A stretch of DNA of 34,886 bases from a virus: the IMG/VR virus record IMGVR_UViG_3300047494_000031, positions 1-34,886 of that record; one strand, given 5' to 3'. Position 1 is the first letter of the stretch; every line of letters starts with the position of its first letter. The notes under the pieces were generated by a model. It was given only the letters and a program-made list of their open reading frames with translations, was not told the DNA's origin and searched no databases. This document shows positions 1-6,082 of the stretch, one piece after another. The position numbers were made by a program, and so were the translations under genes.

Positions 1-127
1 TCCGACGGGTCAGAGCCCACCATGGACGTATCGCGTTCGACAAGCTCGCTGGAATCATCCGTAACTTCTGGGCCATTCTCTTTGACTTCGTCCGTTCCAG
101 CGTCGTCGGAATCATTGTCACGATCCT
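1..127. repeat. Terminal overlap, left copy (circular contig)
   Basis: These 127 bases are identical to 34760-34886. The repeat lies inside the portal coding sequence, and the reading frame continues exactly through the join. This is what a circular assembly graph gives when one k-mer is left at both ends, and 127 is a common assembler k-mer size. It fits a circularly permuted, headful-packaged genome of 34,759 unique bases better than a true terminal repeat. Confidence 0.95.
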
Positions 128-566
128 GGAAGTGAGGAACATAGCGCACCCACATCGTCCCGCGACCGGGCAACAGACGGTCTAAAACCGCTGACTTAGC
201 CGAATCATAGAAATCGCTGCAATCCATGAAATAAGTGATGGACCGCTCAAGAACATCTGAGGCAATACGCCCCACCGGGTCATCATCCTTAAACCGGCGC
301 TCGCATTCGGGCTTAGGATTCTTGGCATAACAGGCAGGTAGAAGCGTCTGAATATTCGACCAGAGGATATTGAAATTGACCTGATCTTCATTGGCCTGAC
401 GGCGTTCGTCTCGGTAGCGCCTGAGAATCTTGTTACCGCGTGTCTGAAACTTCTGAGCAAGCTTGTTGTATGTCTCTATCTCGATGATGTACTTGCGCAC
501 ATCATCGTTAGACGCCGTCGGAGCGCCGTCGATGACTTCTGGAGCGCCGTCAGCAAATTCAGCCAT
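1..566 (-). CDS. Portal protein, N-terminal part (continues across the circular join)
   Basis: This is the N-terminal 188 codons or so of the portal, the dodecameric ring through which DNA enters and leaves the head. Reading starts at ATG 566 (MAEFADGAPEVIDGAPTA), runs off position 1 and resumes in frame at 34759, ending at 32800; the whole protein is about 841 residues. The early helical segment (RKYIIEIETYNKLAQKFQTR) and the stretch with NFNILWSNIQTLLPACY resemble P22-type portals. The Shine-Dalgarno before ATG 566 is poor, so expression may depend on coupling to the upstream gene. See the entry at 32800-34886 for the rest. Confidence 0.9.
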   Translation of the reverse strand, partial: MAEFADGAPEVIDGAPTASNDDVRKYIIEIETYNKLAQKFQTRGNKILRRYRDERRQANEDQVNFNILWSNIQTLLPACYAKNPKPECERRFKDDDPVGRIASDVLERSITYFMDCSDFYDSAKSAVLDRLLPGRGTMWVRYVPHFQDRDNDSDDAGTDEVKENGPEVTDDSSELVERDTSMVGSDPS

Positions 567-569
567 GGA

Positions 570-662
570 TTAGCTCGGGAATGCGTACATCGAGGAAGGG
601 ATGAGCAAATAGGTTATTTGCACATACTCGCCAGGATTTAATGGACGGGACAGATTGCGCAT
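570..662 (-). CDS. Possible 30-residue protein before the portal
   Basis: This small frame lies in the gap between the 111-residue gene and the portal. It starts at ATG 662 (MRNLSRPLNPGEYVQITYLL) and ends at TAA 570, four bases before the portal ATG. The residue mix is protein-like, and close spacing to the portal could couple the two. There is no clear ribosome binding site and I recognise no homologue. It could equally be chance, with this gap acting only as the portal leader. Confidence 0.3.
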   Translation of the reverse strand: MRNLSRPLNPGEYVQITYLLIPSSMYAFPS

Positions 663-684
663 TAGGAGGGGATCGCAACATACA

Positions 685-1020
685 TCAGTGACCTTCCCCT
701 GGCGTCACATAGACATTACCCGTTGCAGAGCCGGTGCCGATAATGGCAATCGTGTCAATCGGGAAGCCCTTAGAAAAGACTTGGACAGAACCGGCCAAGA
801 CAATGCAATCGCCTGGTGTGCCAGGAACAGGAAGTAATGCCGTGACCGGGCCAGAGGATGCTAAGCCAACGCGAAAGGCTATATCGATGGTGGACTTGTT
901 AGACACCAAAATGCAGTTACATGTAACGCCATTACCGGTCAACGTCAGAGACTGGCTGGAAGCAGACGGCACAATAGCCTGCGTAGCTCCCTGCACCTGA
1001 CTAAAGGGCTGTACATTCAT
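685..1020 (-). CDS. Small structural-type protein between terminase and portal
   Basis: This is a 111-residue, low-charge, Gly/Ser/Thr/Val-rich protein that looks like a compact beta protein: the first half has ATQAIVPSASSQSLTLTG, the second TALLPVPGTPGDCIVLAG. The start at ATG 1020 has an AGAGG ribosome site seven bases away. Position between terL and portal, size and composition suggest a virion protein such as a head decoration or stabilising protein. I do not recognise the family and the role is inferred. Two cysteines sit close together (TCNC). Confidence 0.75.
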   Translation of the reverse strand: MNVQPFSQVQGATQAIVPSASSQSLTLTGNGVTCNCILVSNKSTIDIAFRVGLASSGPVTALLPVPGTPGDCIVLAGSVQVFSKGFPIDTIAIIGTGSATGNVYVTPGEGH

Positions 1021-1048
1021 GCTTTAACCTCTTATCGCCTCACGGCGA

Positions 1049-2521
1049 TCAAATACGGTCGTTTCGATACGATTTAGGCGTTTCTTTGGGCCAAAACACT
1101 TCATTTGCCGTGATTTCATGCAGAAACCGTGGCTTTTTATCTTCGGCTGACTTTCTCACATAGGGTCGAGACATGCAAGCATATCGAGCCTCATCGACGG
1201 CGTGGTCTTCCATGTCAGTGTCGATATCTTCAATCTTGAGCTTGTCATGCTGCATCGCAGGAAGTGTGCGGATAAGGTCTTTGCAGGTATCGAAGACATA
1301 CAGCATCGGCACGCCATCTTCGCCGATAAGCCTTGCCCTTAGCTGATCCCAACCGCCCATGGCTCCAGCTGTGGCTACACGCTTATTGTCAGCCCTGCGA
1401 AACCATATCTTCATGCCAGCACCCTTGGCGATGCGCTCGGCAATGCTTGGGCCGCCATCCTGACTAAATGCTGCCGGATCGAGCACGGCGTCAGCGATCT
1501 TAGGATCGTGCTGCTCAAGGCGAGAAATCTCCGCGCCCACTTCCTCAGCCGTGAGCTTTAGACCGATGTTTGGTTCATTGATCGGGTCTTTGCATCCATA
1601 CCATTCCCGATAGCGCACCATCGCCCCACGTGGGATGGTTAGGCCGCTTTCGAGCTGATGACTATCCGAAGCGATTGCCCACCATCCGAAGCTGAAAGGT
1701 CTGGCACTCCCCCAGTCGCCTGAGCGGATGCGCGCCCAGTCGTCGGGTATCTTGAATGGCTTAACCACATGCAGTCTACTGTTCCAGCAGTCGAAGAAAG
1801 CGCCCGCGACAATGTTCCAATCCCCTTCTAGCCACGCCTTGCGCAGGGCCTCATTGCCATTAGTGGCCGCAATGATACGGTTTCGATAGGTCGGATCCTG
1901 AGCCAGCAGGATGACGTTATCGGCCATCGCGCTCGGGACATACATACGCGTTATATCGCTGTCAGGATCGCGATAAGGCGTCATGGGAGGCGCTATATCG
2001 ATGTATCGACTCTTAACCCAAATATGCCCGACGCCACCAGGGTTCCCGGTGAGCCGAACCGTACACGGAACGCCGTGGGCAGATCGCAGGGTCGAAAGCA
2101 TTTTAAGTAGAGGGGCGCTGGTGGAGTACTCCGTAACCTCGTCAAACGATATGCGTGTGTATTGGTGTCCATGGTAACGACCATAGTCCTTTTCGGATTC
2201 AATGAAGCGCATTTTGACGCTAGCGCCTGACGGCCAATACCAGCAGTTGCTAAAGGGATAGTCCGCGCTGGGCTGCGTCTTATAAAACGCTCCTTCGGCG
2301 GGGAATACCTCCATGGCTCGGCTTTGAAGCTCTTCAAGCTCTGGATAGGTCTTGCGAAACATGATTCCGCGATGGGCTGAGCCATACCGGAGTGCCCCGT
2401 CTTCCTGGTAGCCGATCTGAAAATCGGACTTACCGCCGCCGCGTTCACCACCGTAAAAAAGGTCCGGGCACCAGTCGGCTTCAAAGGCTGCGAGCTGATG
2501 TCCGGGCTGAGGAAACCACAT
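1049..2521 (-). CDS. terL: Terminase large subunit (packaging ATPase and nuclease)
   Basis: This 490-residue motor protein pumps DNA into the prohead and cuts it. Walker A is GGERGGGKS (residues 24-32). Walker B is ISFDE (124-128), followed by the coupling motif LTGNPGG (157-163). The RNase H-like nuclease half carries SGDWG (near residue 268), DPAAF and, near the end, DMEDHAVDEARYA, giving the acidic residues expected for metal binding. The start codon overlaps the terS stop as TAATG. Length and motif order match full-length phage terminases. With a P22-type portal, headful packaging is the likely mode, which is an inference. Confidence 0.96.
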   Translation of the reverse strand: MWFPQPGHQLAAFEADWCPDLFYGGERGGGKSDFQIGYQEDGALRYGSAHRGIMFRKTYPELEELQSRAMEVFPAEGAFYKTQPSADYPFSNCWYWPSGASVKMRFIESEKDYGRYHGHQYTRISFDEVTEYSTSAPLLKMLSTLRSAHGVPCTVRLTGNPGGVGHIWVKSRYIDIAPPMTPYRDPDSDITRMYVPSAMADNVILLAQDPTYRNRIIAATNGNEALRKAWLEGDWNIVAGAFFDCWNSRLHVVKPFKIPDDWARIRSGDWGSARPFSFGWWAIASDSHQLESGLTIPRGAMVRYREWYGCKDPINEPNIGLKLTAEEVGAEISRLEQHDPKIADAVLDPAAFSQDGGPSIAERIAKGAGMKIWFRRADNKRVATAGAMGGWDQLRARLIGEDGVPMLYVFDTCKDLIRTLPAMQHDKLKIEDIDTDMEDHAVDEARYACMSRPYVRKSAEDKKPRFLHEITANEVFWPKETPKSYRNDRI

Positions 2522-2790
2522 TACTTGCCCTTATGAATTGCTAACCATTCTTCACGGCTAAGCTGCGGACGAATGCCAATCTCACCCTTATGCTCAACAT
2601 CGGCGGTCATCTCAACCGAGCTGAGATCGGGTACTGATTTCTTTAACAAAATCTCAGCTGACTTAATCTGACTATTGCTAAGTTCACGCTTACCCGTGAA
2701 ATGGTCATGTAGCCCATTGATAAGCATCGACGCTTGTATCTTGGCGCGTATCTCATCGCTGTGCTTAGGGCGTAGTGTTCGGGCTGCCAT
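2521..2790 (-). CDS. terS: Terminase small subunit (probable)
   Basis: This 89-residue protein lies directly upstream of terL and overlaps it by one base (TAATG). The sequence from RPKHSDEIRAKIQASMLING to LLKKSVPDLSSVEMTADVEH follows a pattern I know from small terminase subunits of podoviruses: an N-terminal helical DNA-binding part, then an ILLKKSVPDLS segment. It would recognise the pac site and load the large subunit. The ribosome site before ATG 2790 is weak. Identification rests on motif resemblance and gene order. Confidence 0.8.
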   Translation of the reverse strand: MAARTLRPKHSDEIRAKIQASMLINGLHDHFTGKRELSNSQIKSAEILLKKSVPDLSSVEMTADVEHKGEIGIRPQLSREEWLAIHKGK

Positions 2791-2835
2791 ATATCTGTCG
2801 CTGAAGTCTCAGTCAGATTTAATGTACTACAAAGT

Positions 2836-3027
2836 TCAATTGGGCTGTAAAGGCCCTTGCCAACTCTCAGTTCCATCTAGCGTCCAGTTCTGCACGACCA
2901 ATGCCGGAGTAATGGTCGATGCGCCATAGCCAACCTGATTCACATAAACAATCGTAGGCGTGGGATTGGCTTGATTCTGGACCCAGTACCAGCCGGGCTG
3001 GCTAGGTGTTGGACTGTTCATGGGCAT
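2836..3027 (-). CDS. Hypothetical 63-residue protein
   Basis: The likely start is ATG 3027, which has AAGGAG ten bases upstream; ATG 3021 is an alternative. The protein is rich in Pro, Gln, Asn and aromatics (PSQPGWYWVQNQANPTPTIV) and ends with WTLDGTESWQGPLQPN, suggesting a small beta-strand protein. It overlaps the end of the upstream gene by 26 bases and sits 46 bases before terS, at the head of the packaging genes. I do not recognise a family. Confidence 0.65.
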   Translation of the reverse strand: MPMNSPTPSQPGWYWVQNQANPTPTIVYVNQVGYGASTITPALVVQNWTLDGTESWQGPLQPN

Positions 3028-3229
3028 TGGGCTCGGTCTCCTTGGCCTGTACGCCGCCAAGCTCTTTCCTGAACTTGACTAGATCCGCGTGGAACCGCGC
3101 TTCAAAGGCATCCACGGCTTTTTCAGCCGCATGAATCGCCTCTTCAATCGGCTTACCCATGTTAAGGGTAGCCGTGAGCGCCTTGTCCCACAAACTCATG
3201 CGCCCCTGTTCGGTTTCAACAGGGGTCAT
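3002..3229 (-). CDS. Hypothetical small helical protein
   Basis: This is a 75-residue, mostly helical protein (KPIEEAIHAAEKAVDAFEAR, then RFHADLVKFRKELGG). Its ATG overlaps the stop of the previous gene as ATGA. A charged single-helix or coiled-coil fold is likely. It resembles short proteins often placed just before terminase genes in podoviruses, but I cannot name a function. Confidence 0.7.
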   Translation of the reverse strand: MTPVETEQGRMSLWDKALTATLNMGKPIEEAIHAAEKAVDAFEARFHADLVKFRKELGGVQAKETEPNAHEQSNT

Positions 3230-3387
3230 TTTACTTTCTTCCCATAAGGATCGCGTTCTACATCGAATTTGCCTGCGCCTTGAGGCTGCTTGGCGGAGCC
3301 TTTGCCGGGCATGGGCTTTTCAGGCGTACGCGGGGCAATGCCTTTGGACTTGCCGCGTTCCATATCGTCTTTGCGTGATTCTTTCAT
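3226..3387 (-). CDS. Hypothetical Lys/Pro-rich small protein
   Basis: This 53-residue basic protein starts at ATG 3387 and overlaps the preceding stop as ATGA. The AAGGA site is seven bases or so upstream. It is low in hydrophobics and full of Lys, Gly and Pro (TPEKPMPGKGSAKQPQGAGK), so it is probably disordered. It is one of three successive basic, disordered proteins in this stretch. The function is unknown; nucleic-acid or virion binding is a guess. Confidence 0.7.
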   Translation of the reverse strand: MKESRKDDMERGKSKGIAPRTPEKPMPGKGSAKQPQGAGKFDVERDPYGKKVK

Positions 3388-3569
3388 GACTTTTTCCTTT
3401 TGGAGGGATAACCACCGGAACACGGATCGCCCTTAGGCGGATAACCGCCACGGCCGGGCATGGATCCTTTCGGATACGACGAGGATTTATTCTCGCTCTT
3501 GGAGTCTTCATACGGCGAGCGTGAGCCATCGGGCTGCGTCGTGCCGTTAGCTTTGTCTTTATTTGCCAC
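3384..3569 (-). CDS. Hypothetical disordered Gly/Ser/Lys protein (GTG start)
   Basis: This 61-residue protein is read from GTG 3569 with an AAGGGG site seven bases upstream. The frame is open further upstream, but those residues overlap the previous gene and are not protein-like. It is low complexity with Ser, Lys, Gly and Tyr (SKSENKSSSYPKGSMPGRGG, then GGYPPKG and SGGYPSKRKKS). The repeated GGYPxK motif echoes SGGYKGPSRGK at the end of the upstream protein, so the two may share ancestry. Function unknown. Confidence 0.65.
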   Translation of the reverse strand: MANKDKANGTTQPDGSRSPYEDSKSENKSSSYPKGSMPGRGGYPPKGDPCSGGYPSKRKKS

Positions 3570-3828
3570 GGGATGGCCCCTTATAGCCGCCAGAGGTTGG
3601 CGTATTGGATTTAGGAGGGTAAGCGCCAGACTGCAAGATGCGATTGGCCTTGGCGTCAATCTTAGTCTTGGAGCTTTCCGAGAGATTGCCAGCTTTCACC
3701 TGTTGCGTAGCGCGAGCTTTCGCATTCGCGGCGTGGCTTTTGTCCGGCATCGGATATTTACGCTCGCCGGGCAGCCCGAAGTTAGATTTCGGGAGAGCAT
3801 TACGCGTTTTGGCTTTTAGGTCGGCCAT
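3559..3828 (-). CDS. Conserved phage protein, DUF6582-like
   Basis: This 89-residue protein has the pattern LPKSNFGLPGERKYPMPDKS followed by HAANAKARATQQ and an Lys/Ala-rich helical end. It matches a short phage family (DUF6582-type: LP-x-x-x-F-x-LP-x-x-RKYP-x-x-D-x-x-HAxNAxAR). The family has no established function. Start choice: ATG 3828 is six bases after AGGA; ATG 3831 and TTG 3834 are alternatives in the same frame. The C-terminus adds a Gly/Pro tail similar to the next gene. Confidence 0.75.
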   Translation of the reverse strand: MADLKAKTRNALPKSNFGLPGERKYPMPDKSHAANAKARATQQVKAGNLSESSKTKIDAKANRILQSGAYPPKSNTPTSGGYKGPSRGK

Positions 3829-3883
3829 CATCAATCCTAGGTTCGGCTCACCATATCAAAGGCGCTGATTGTCTACAATGGCC

Positions 3884-4066
3884 CTAGAACGAACCAGAAA
3901 CGCCATGGAGCTTAAGATCGCTCTCCTCGGCTGCGTCGTAGCCCTTGAGCCAATCTTCGCGCTGTAGCGTCTCTGAGTGCGTTGCAAGCACGCCATAAGG
4001 GCACATCGAGCGAACCTCGCCGGAAGCATAGGCGTTTCGGCCTTCGGTGAACGGATCAAATGCCAT
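3884..4066 (-). CDS. Rmf/CrpP-like protein
   Basis: This 60-residue protein carries the ribosome modulation factor pattern: a G-x-x-A-x-x-S-G helix (GRNAYASGEV), SMCPYGVL, and EDWLKGYDAAEE. In E. coli RMF the corresponding motifs are GYQAGIAG, MCPY and WLGGW, at similar spacing. RMF turns 70S ribosomes into inactive dimers; the related CrpP name comes from a plasmid protein. Such small proteins occur in many phages, and whether they act on ribosomes is not established. The start at ATG 4066 has GGAGAGA upstream; a longer reading would overlap the previous gene. It sits among the first genes of the late block. Confidence 0.75.
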   Translation of the reverse strand: MAFDPFTEGRNAYASGEVRSMCPYGVLATHSETLQREDWLKGYDAAEESDLKLHGVSGSF

Positions 4067-4199
4067 CTCGATCTCTCCAGACGTCCCAGCCGTCATAACG
4101 CTGTTCTTTGCGGATGCGCCGATTATCCAAGGCGGATAAGACGAACCCAAGGCAAACGATGATTTCGACAGCGCCTAACGCACAAAAGAACCCGTTCAT
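4056..4199 (-). CDS. Small membrane protein (47 residues)
   Basis: The protein starts at ATG 4199, overlapping the preceding TGA as ATGA, and its end overlaps the Rmf-like gene by 11 bases. It has a single hydrophobic segment near the N-terminus (MNGFFCALGAVEIIVCLGFV) followed by a charged tail with RRIRKEQRYDGWDVWRDRD. The expected topology is one inner-membrane helix with a cytoplasmic tail. No family is recognised. Confidence 0.6.
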   Translation of the reverse strand: MNGFFCALGAVEIIVCLGFVLSALDNRRIRKEQRYDGWDVWRDRDGI

Positions 4200-4303
4200 C
4201 GACTGAGTATCCTTTTCCACCATTTCCACCAATCGCGCTGGGCGTAATAAATCCTCAAGCCCATACGCTGGCGGAAGTTAAGGCGGTGACGGCTAAAAAC
4301 CAT
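4196..4303 (-). CDS. Possible 35-residue Arg/Trp-rich peptide
   Basis: The frame runs from ATG 4303 to a TGA that overlaps the next ATG, so translational coupling supports it. The peptide is strongly basic and tryptophan-rich (GLRIYYAQRDWWKWWKRIL). No ribosome site is visible before ATG 4303, and ATG 4267 is an internal alternative. It is the first candidate gene after the leftward promoter at 4457-4485. The composition resembles membrane-active peptides, but that is only resemblance. Confidence 0.45.
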   Translation of the reverse strand: MVFSRHRLNFRQRMGLRIYYAQRDWWKWWKRILSR

Positions 4304-4456
4304 AAGTGGGTGACATCGGCCTGTTCGTTGCAACAACACAACACGAGAAAGGAGTAGGGACCGTTTTAAGCAACGTCCGTCAAAAGCGCTTCACAGCGGG
4401 AACCTTTAGGGGTGAGTTAAAGGTAAACACGGATCAGTCGCCGATGCCACAGACAT

Positions 4457-4485
4457 TTTGTACACCTAGATTTGACGGGTTTCAA
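4457..4485 (-). promoter_or_regulatory. Candidate leftward promoter for the late block
   Basis: On the minus strand TTGAAA (4485-4480) is followed after 17 bases by TACAAA (4462-4457). It faces a gene-free stretch of about 150 bases and then the run of genes from 4303 through terminase and, round the circle, to 15115. Matches to the sigma-70 consensus are moderate (5/6 and 4/6). The 192 bases between 4304 and 4495 hold no gene that I can support. Confidence 0.4.
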
Positions 4486-4495
4486 GCATTATTTG

Positions 4496-4570
4496 TCAGA
4501 GCTTATGCCTAAGCTCAATCGCCTTGAACTTGCTTTCCCAATAATCGATTGTTGCTTGATCTTGAGTCAT
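4496..4570 (-). CDS. Possible 24-residue peptide
   Basis: The frame starts at ATG 4570 with a good AGGAG site six bases or so upstream and encodes MTQDQATIDYWESKFKAIEL plus RHKL. It is short, charged and probably helical. The ribosome site is the main support. It follows the 46-residue gene by 32 bases in the same direction. Function unknown. Confidence 0.5.
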   Translation of the reverse strand: MTQDQATIDYWESKFKAIELRHKL

Positions 4571-4602
4571 AAAATCTCCTGCCAAAAAGGTAGGTCTAGG
4601 TT

Positions 4603-4743
4603 TTAATCAAAAAGAGGTTGTTGGTCATCAATTAGGAATAGCTTTACTTTTCTCCCTTTCCAGTCAGAAGGAAGCGCTGTAAATCCTAAGTAAGCTTCAC
4701 AGCTTGTTGCTGTTCGGACCTCTACAATCAGTTCGTTATCCAT
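4603..4743 (-). CDS. Hypothetical 46-residue protein
   Basis: The start at ATG 4743 is set by a strong AAGGAGATAGGT ribosome site; upstream codons in this frame run into the iteron-like repeats and are unlikely to be translated. The protein is small and beta-like (MDNELIVEVRTATSCEAYLG, then GRKVKLFLIDDQQPLFD). It is the first gene downstream of the promoter at 5114-5143. No family is recognised. Confidence 0.65.
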   Translation of the reverse strand: MDNELIVEVRTATSCEAYLGFTALPSDWKGRKVKLFLIDDQQPLFD

Positions 4744-4772
4744 ACCTATCTCCTTTAGCTCTTGATCTTTAC

Positions 4773-4853
4773 TAAGCCCCATTGGTGAGAGCCGGAGCAA
4801 AGCGCCCCCCTAACCCCCATTGGAAGTCAGAGGAGCAAGCTAAGCCCCACTGG
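4773..4853. repeat. Three iteron-like imperfect direct repeats
   Basis: Copies of TAA-S-CCCCA-Y-TGG start at 4773, 4811 and 4841. The first two are each followed after eight bases by GGAGCAA (4794-4800 and 4832-4838). Spacing is 38 and 30 bases. The repeats lie in noncoding DNA just upstream of the 46-residue gene. Iterated protein-binding sites at a phage origin or operator look like this; no binding protein is identified. Confidence 0.55.
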
Positions 4854-5028
4854 AGCCAGCCGTCGCTATGCGCCCGAGAACTCTCTTTAAGTGCGTTCTC
4901 GTTCAACCCGACCTACGGACGACAAATGCTCCCAATAGGCCGCCCTAGCTTGCACAGGGCCTGACACTACCCGCAGTGCTTCCGTTGGCGTCTTGACACT
5001 AGGGGATGAGAGCGGAGAAGATGTGGAT

Positions 5029-5118
5029 GCCCACCATGTGGGCCCAAATCCTATCGAGTCGCTATCTCGAAGGTCATGACGCCAGGGTGTTTCGTCGCAC
5101 CGCTGGCGTTTTCTTTGT
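5029..5118 (+). ncRNA. Tandem three-hairpin RNA element with a terminator-like 3' end
   Basis: Three stem-loops follow one another. The first is GCCCAC/GTGGGC (5029-5043, 3-base loop). The second is TCGAG/CTCGA, extended by CCT/AGG across a bulge (5050-5073). The third is ACGCCAG plus GGTG paired with CACC plus CTGGCGT, ending near 5110 and followed by TTTTCTTT. Read rightward it looks like a short RNA ending in an intrinsic terminator, with TTGACA at 4993-4998 as a possible -35 but only a weak -10 near 5017-5022. Read leftward, the same hairpins are the first 80 bases of the transcript from the promoter at 5114-5143, which recalls the paired hairpins of HK022 put antitermination RNA. Both readings are inference. 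Confidence 0.45.
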
Positions 5119-5143
5119 ACGCTACCGTACATAGTGACGTCAA
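5114..5143 (-). promoter_or_regulatory. Candidate leftward promoter overlapped by an inverted repeat
   Basis: On the minus strand TTGACG (5143-5138), an 18-base spacer and TACAAA (5119-5114) form a plausible sigma-70 promoter. A perfect inverted repeat TGTACG-CTAC-CGTACA (5116-5131) covers the -10 and much of the spacer, where a repressor would block it. The same -10 (TACAAA) is used in the candidate promoter at 4457-4485. The expected start site is near 5107, just before the hairpin array. Confidence 0.5.
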
Positions 5144-5209
5144 GGGTTTGTGTATTTCTTGTGTACGCTTCTTAAAAGCTACCGACACCACCTCCAAAGT
5201 GAATTAGGG

Positions 5210-5416
5210 TTAAAGCCTTTGTGTAAACGAAGGGATACTCAACGCGGCAGAGAGATATTTACCAGCGAGCTCGTTATAGCCATCAGCCGCAAGCTCATAA
5301 AACGTATCAATGATAAGTTTGCGTTGCCGCTCTCTTTCGCAATACTTATTGCGTGCTTCGATGATTACAGGATGCCGGCTAATATCTTGAGTCGAATCAA
5401 ACGTGAAATTATCCAT
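5210..5416 (-). CDS. Hypothetical 68-residue helical protein
   Basis: This is the last gene of the leftward early operon. It overlaps the previous gene by eight bases. The protein looks helical and charged (KYCERERQRKLIIDTFYELA) and ends with ALSIPSFTQRL. The ribosome site before ATG 5416 is weak, so it may depend on coupling. No family is recognised. Confidence 0.6.
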   Translation of the reverse strand: MDNFTFDSTQDISRHPVIIEARNKYCERERQRKLIIDTFYELAADGYNELAGKYLSAALSIPSFTQRL

Positions 5417-5627
5417 GCTTGATAGTTAAAGACTCTCTAAGGTCATGTTTCATCGTGGCCTTTTTAGGCTCATCTTCTATTGGCTGAATGCAATCTGGGA
5501 TTGCTTTTCGCAGCTTCCCCATCAGACGATCAGCCTCCGTTATATCCCTGGTAGTAAAACAAACGATCCCGTTCACTAATACCTCGTACTGTATAACTTC
5601 TTTAAAGGTCACTTCGCTGGTCATCAT
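5409..5627 (-). CDS. Hypothetical 72-residue protein
   Basis: The start is one of two adjacent ATGs (5627 or 5624) behind an AGAGGAAAG site; earlier codons overlap the previous gene and are not protein-like. The protein reads as strand-rich then helical (SEVTFKEVIQYEVLVNGIVC, DITEADRLMGKLRKAIPDC), like a small alpha-beta domain. It is part of the leftward early operon. Function unknown. Confidence 0.65.
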   Translation of the reverse strand: MMTSEVTFKEVIQYEVLVNGIVCFTTRDITEADRLMGKLRKAIPDCIQPIEDEPKKATMKHDLRESLTIKHG

Positions 5628-5826
5628 CTTTCCTCTGTCTAGGTGGAATAACCGGCAACGGACGCCACAGTGCAATAGCGTCCATATGCCAGCGTTTGTT
5701 ATCGACTAACCAATACTCACCCGTCCAGTAGGCAATGCGCTCGATCCAATAGCCCCAGTCCAAGACGAGGTAATTACTAGCCTTTGGCGGGATCGAGTTG
5801 TGCCAGCCGGCAGGTGGGATTTTCAT
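5602..5826 (-). CDS. DUF551-like small protein
   Basis: This 74-residue protein has many aromatics (YLVLDWGYWIERIAYWTGEY) and ends with the ALWRPLPVIPPR motif, the hallmark of DUF551-type phage proteins, in which a Tyr/Trp-rich sheet precedes a W-x-P-L-P sequence. The family is common in phages and has no known activity. The ATG overlaps the previous stop as ATGA. It overlaps the next gene by 26 bases. Confidence 0.7.
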   Translation of the reverse strand: MKIPPAGWHNSIPPKASNYLVLDWGYWIERIAYWTGEYWLVDNKRWHMDAIALWRPLPVIPPRQRKDDDQRSDL

Positions 5827-6047
5827 GGCTTGTTGGATTTCTTTACCCAGCTTGGAATTGTTCCAGGAGGGCTAAACCTGTGGGATGCTTGCGCCGCAAA
5901 ATTAATAGATATTCTATTCGCTGCATCAGTTTGAGCTTGAGTCATCTGCGGAACGCAAGGAATGGGCCCGGAAGACTTTGCAATAGACCGCAAATGCTCC
6001 GGCTTCCAAAGGCAATTATCCCAGCTTACTTTTTTGTAGCAGTTCAT
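5823..6047 (-). CDS. Hypothetical 74-residue Cys/Trp-containing protein
   Basis: A very strong ribosome site (GAGGAGGA) precedes ATG 6047, so this gene is likely real even though no family is recognised. Three cysteines and two tryptophans lie in the first half (MNCYKKVSWDNCLWKPEHLR). The second half carries AQTDAANRISINFAAQ and a Pro/Lys tail. It starts 35 bases after the nuclease gene. Confidence 0.65.
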   Translation of the reverse strand: MNCYKKVSWDNCLWKPEHLRSIAKSSGPIPCVPQMTQAQTDAANRISINFAAQASHRFSPPGTIPSWVKKSNKP

Positions 6048-6082
6048 AGCTTTCCTCCTCGGGTTGAACTTTTAAGTAATCC

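Larger units (their letters stand above)
4744..5209. other. Gene-poor control segment
   Basis: I find no credible gene in these 466 bases; the open frames here have no ribosome site and cross the hairpins and promoter. The segment holds, in order, three imperfect direct repeats (4773-4853), about 140 bases with no clear feature, a weak rightward TTGACA (4993-4998), three tandem hairpins (5029-5118) and a leftward promoter with an inverted repeat (5114-5143). GTACGCT occurs at 5118-5124 and again at 5163-5169, and GCTACCG at 5121-5127 and again near 5178. This is the best candidate for a replication origin or a switch between early and late leftward transcription. Confidence 0.6.

Noticed and set aside
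2643-2876. Leftward 77-residue frame overlapping the small terminase gene
   Set aside because: It overlaps terS almost fully in another frame and lacks protein-like motifs; terS has clear family resemblance and coupling to terL.
4887-5132. Open leftward frame of 81 residues across the hairpin and promoter region
   Set aside because: No ribosome site, composition unlike neighbours, and it crosses the promoter inverted repeat and all three hairpins.
5150-5422. Rightward open frame of 90 residues
   Set aside because: It is antisense to the 68-residue gene at 5210-5416, lacks a ribosome site and has no recognisable features.
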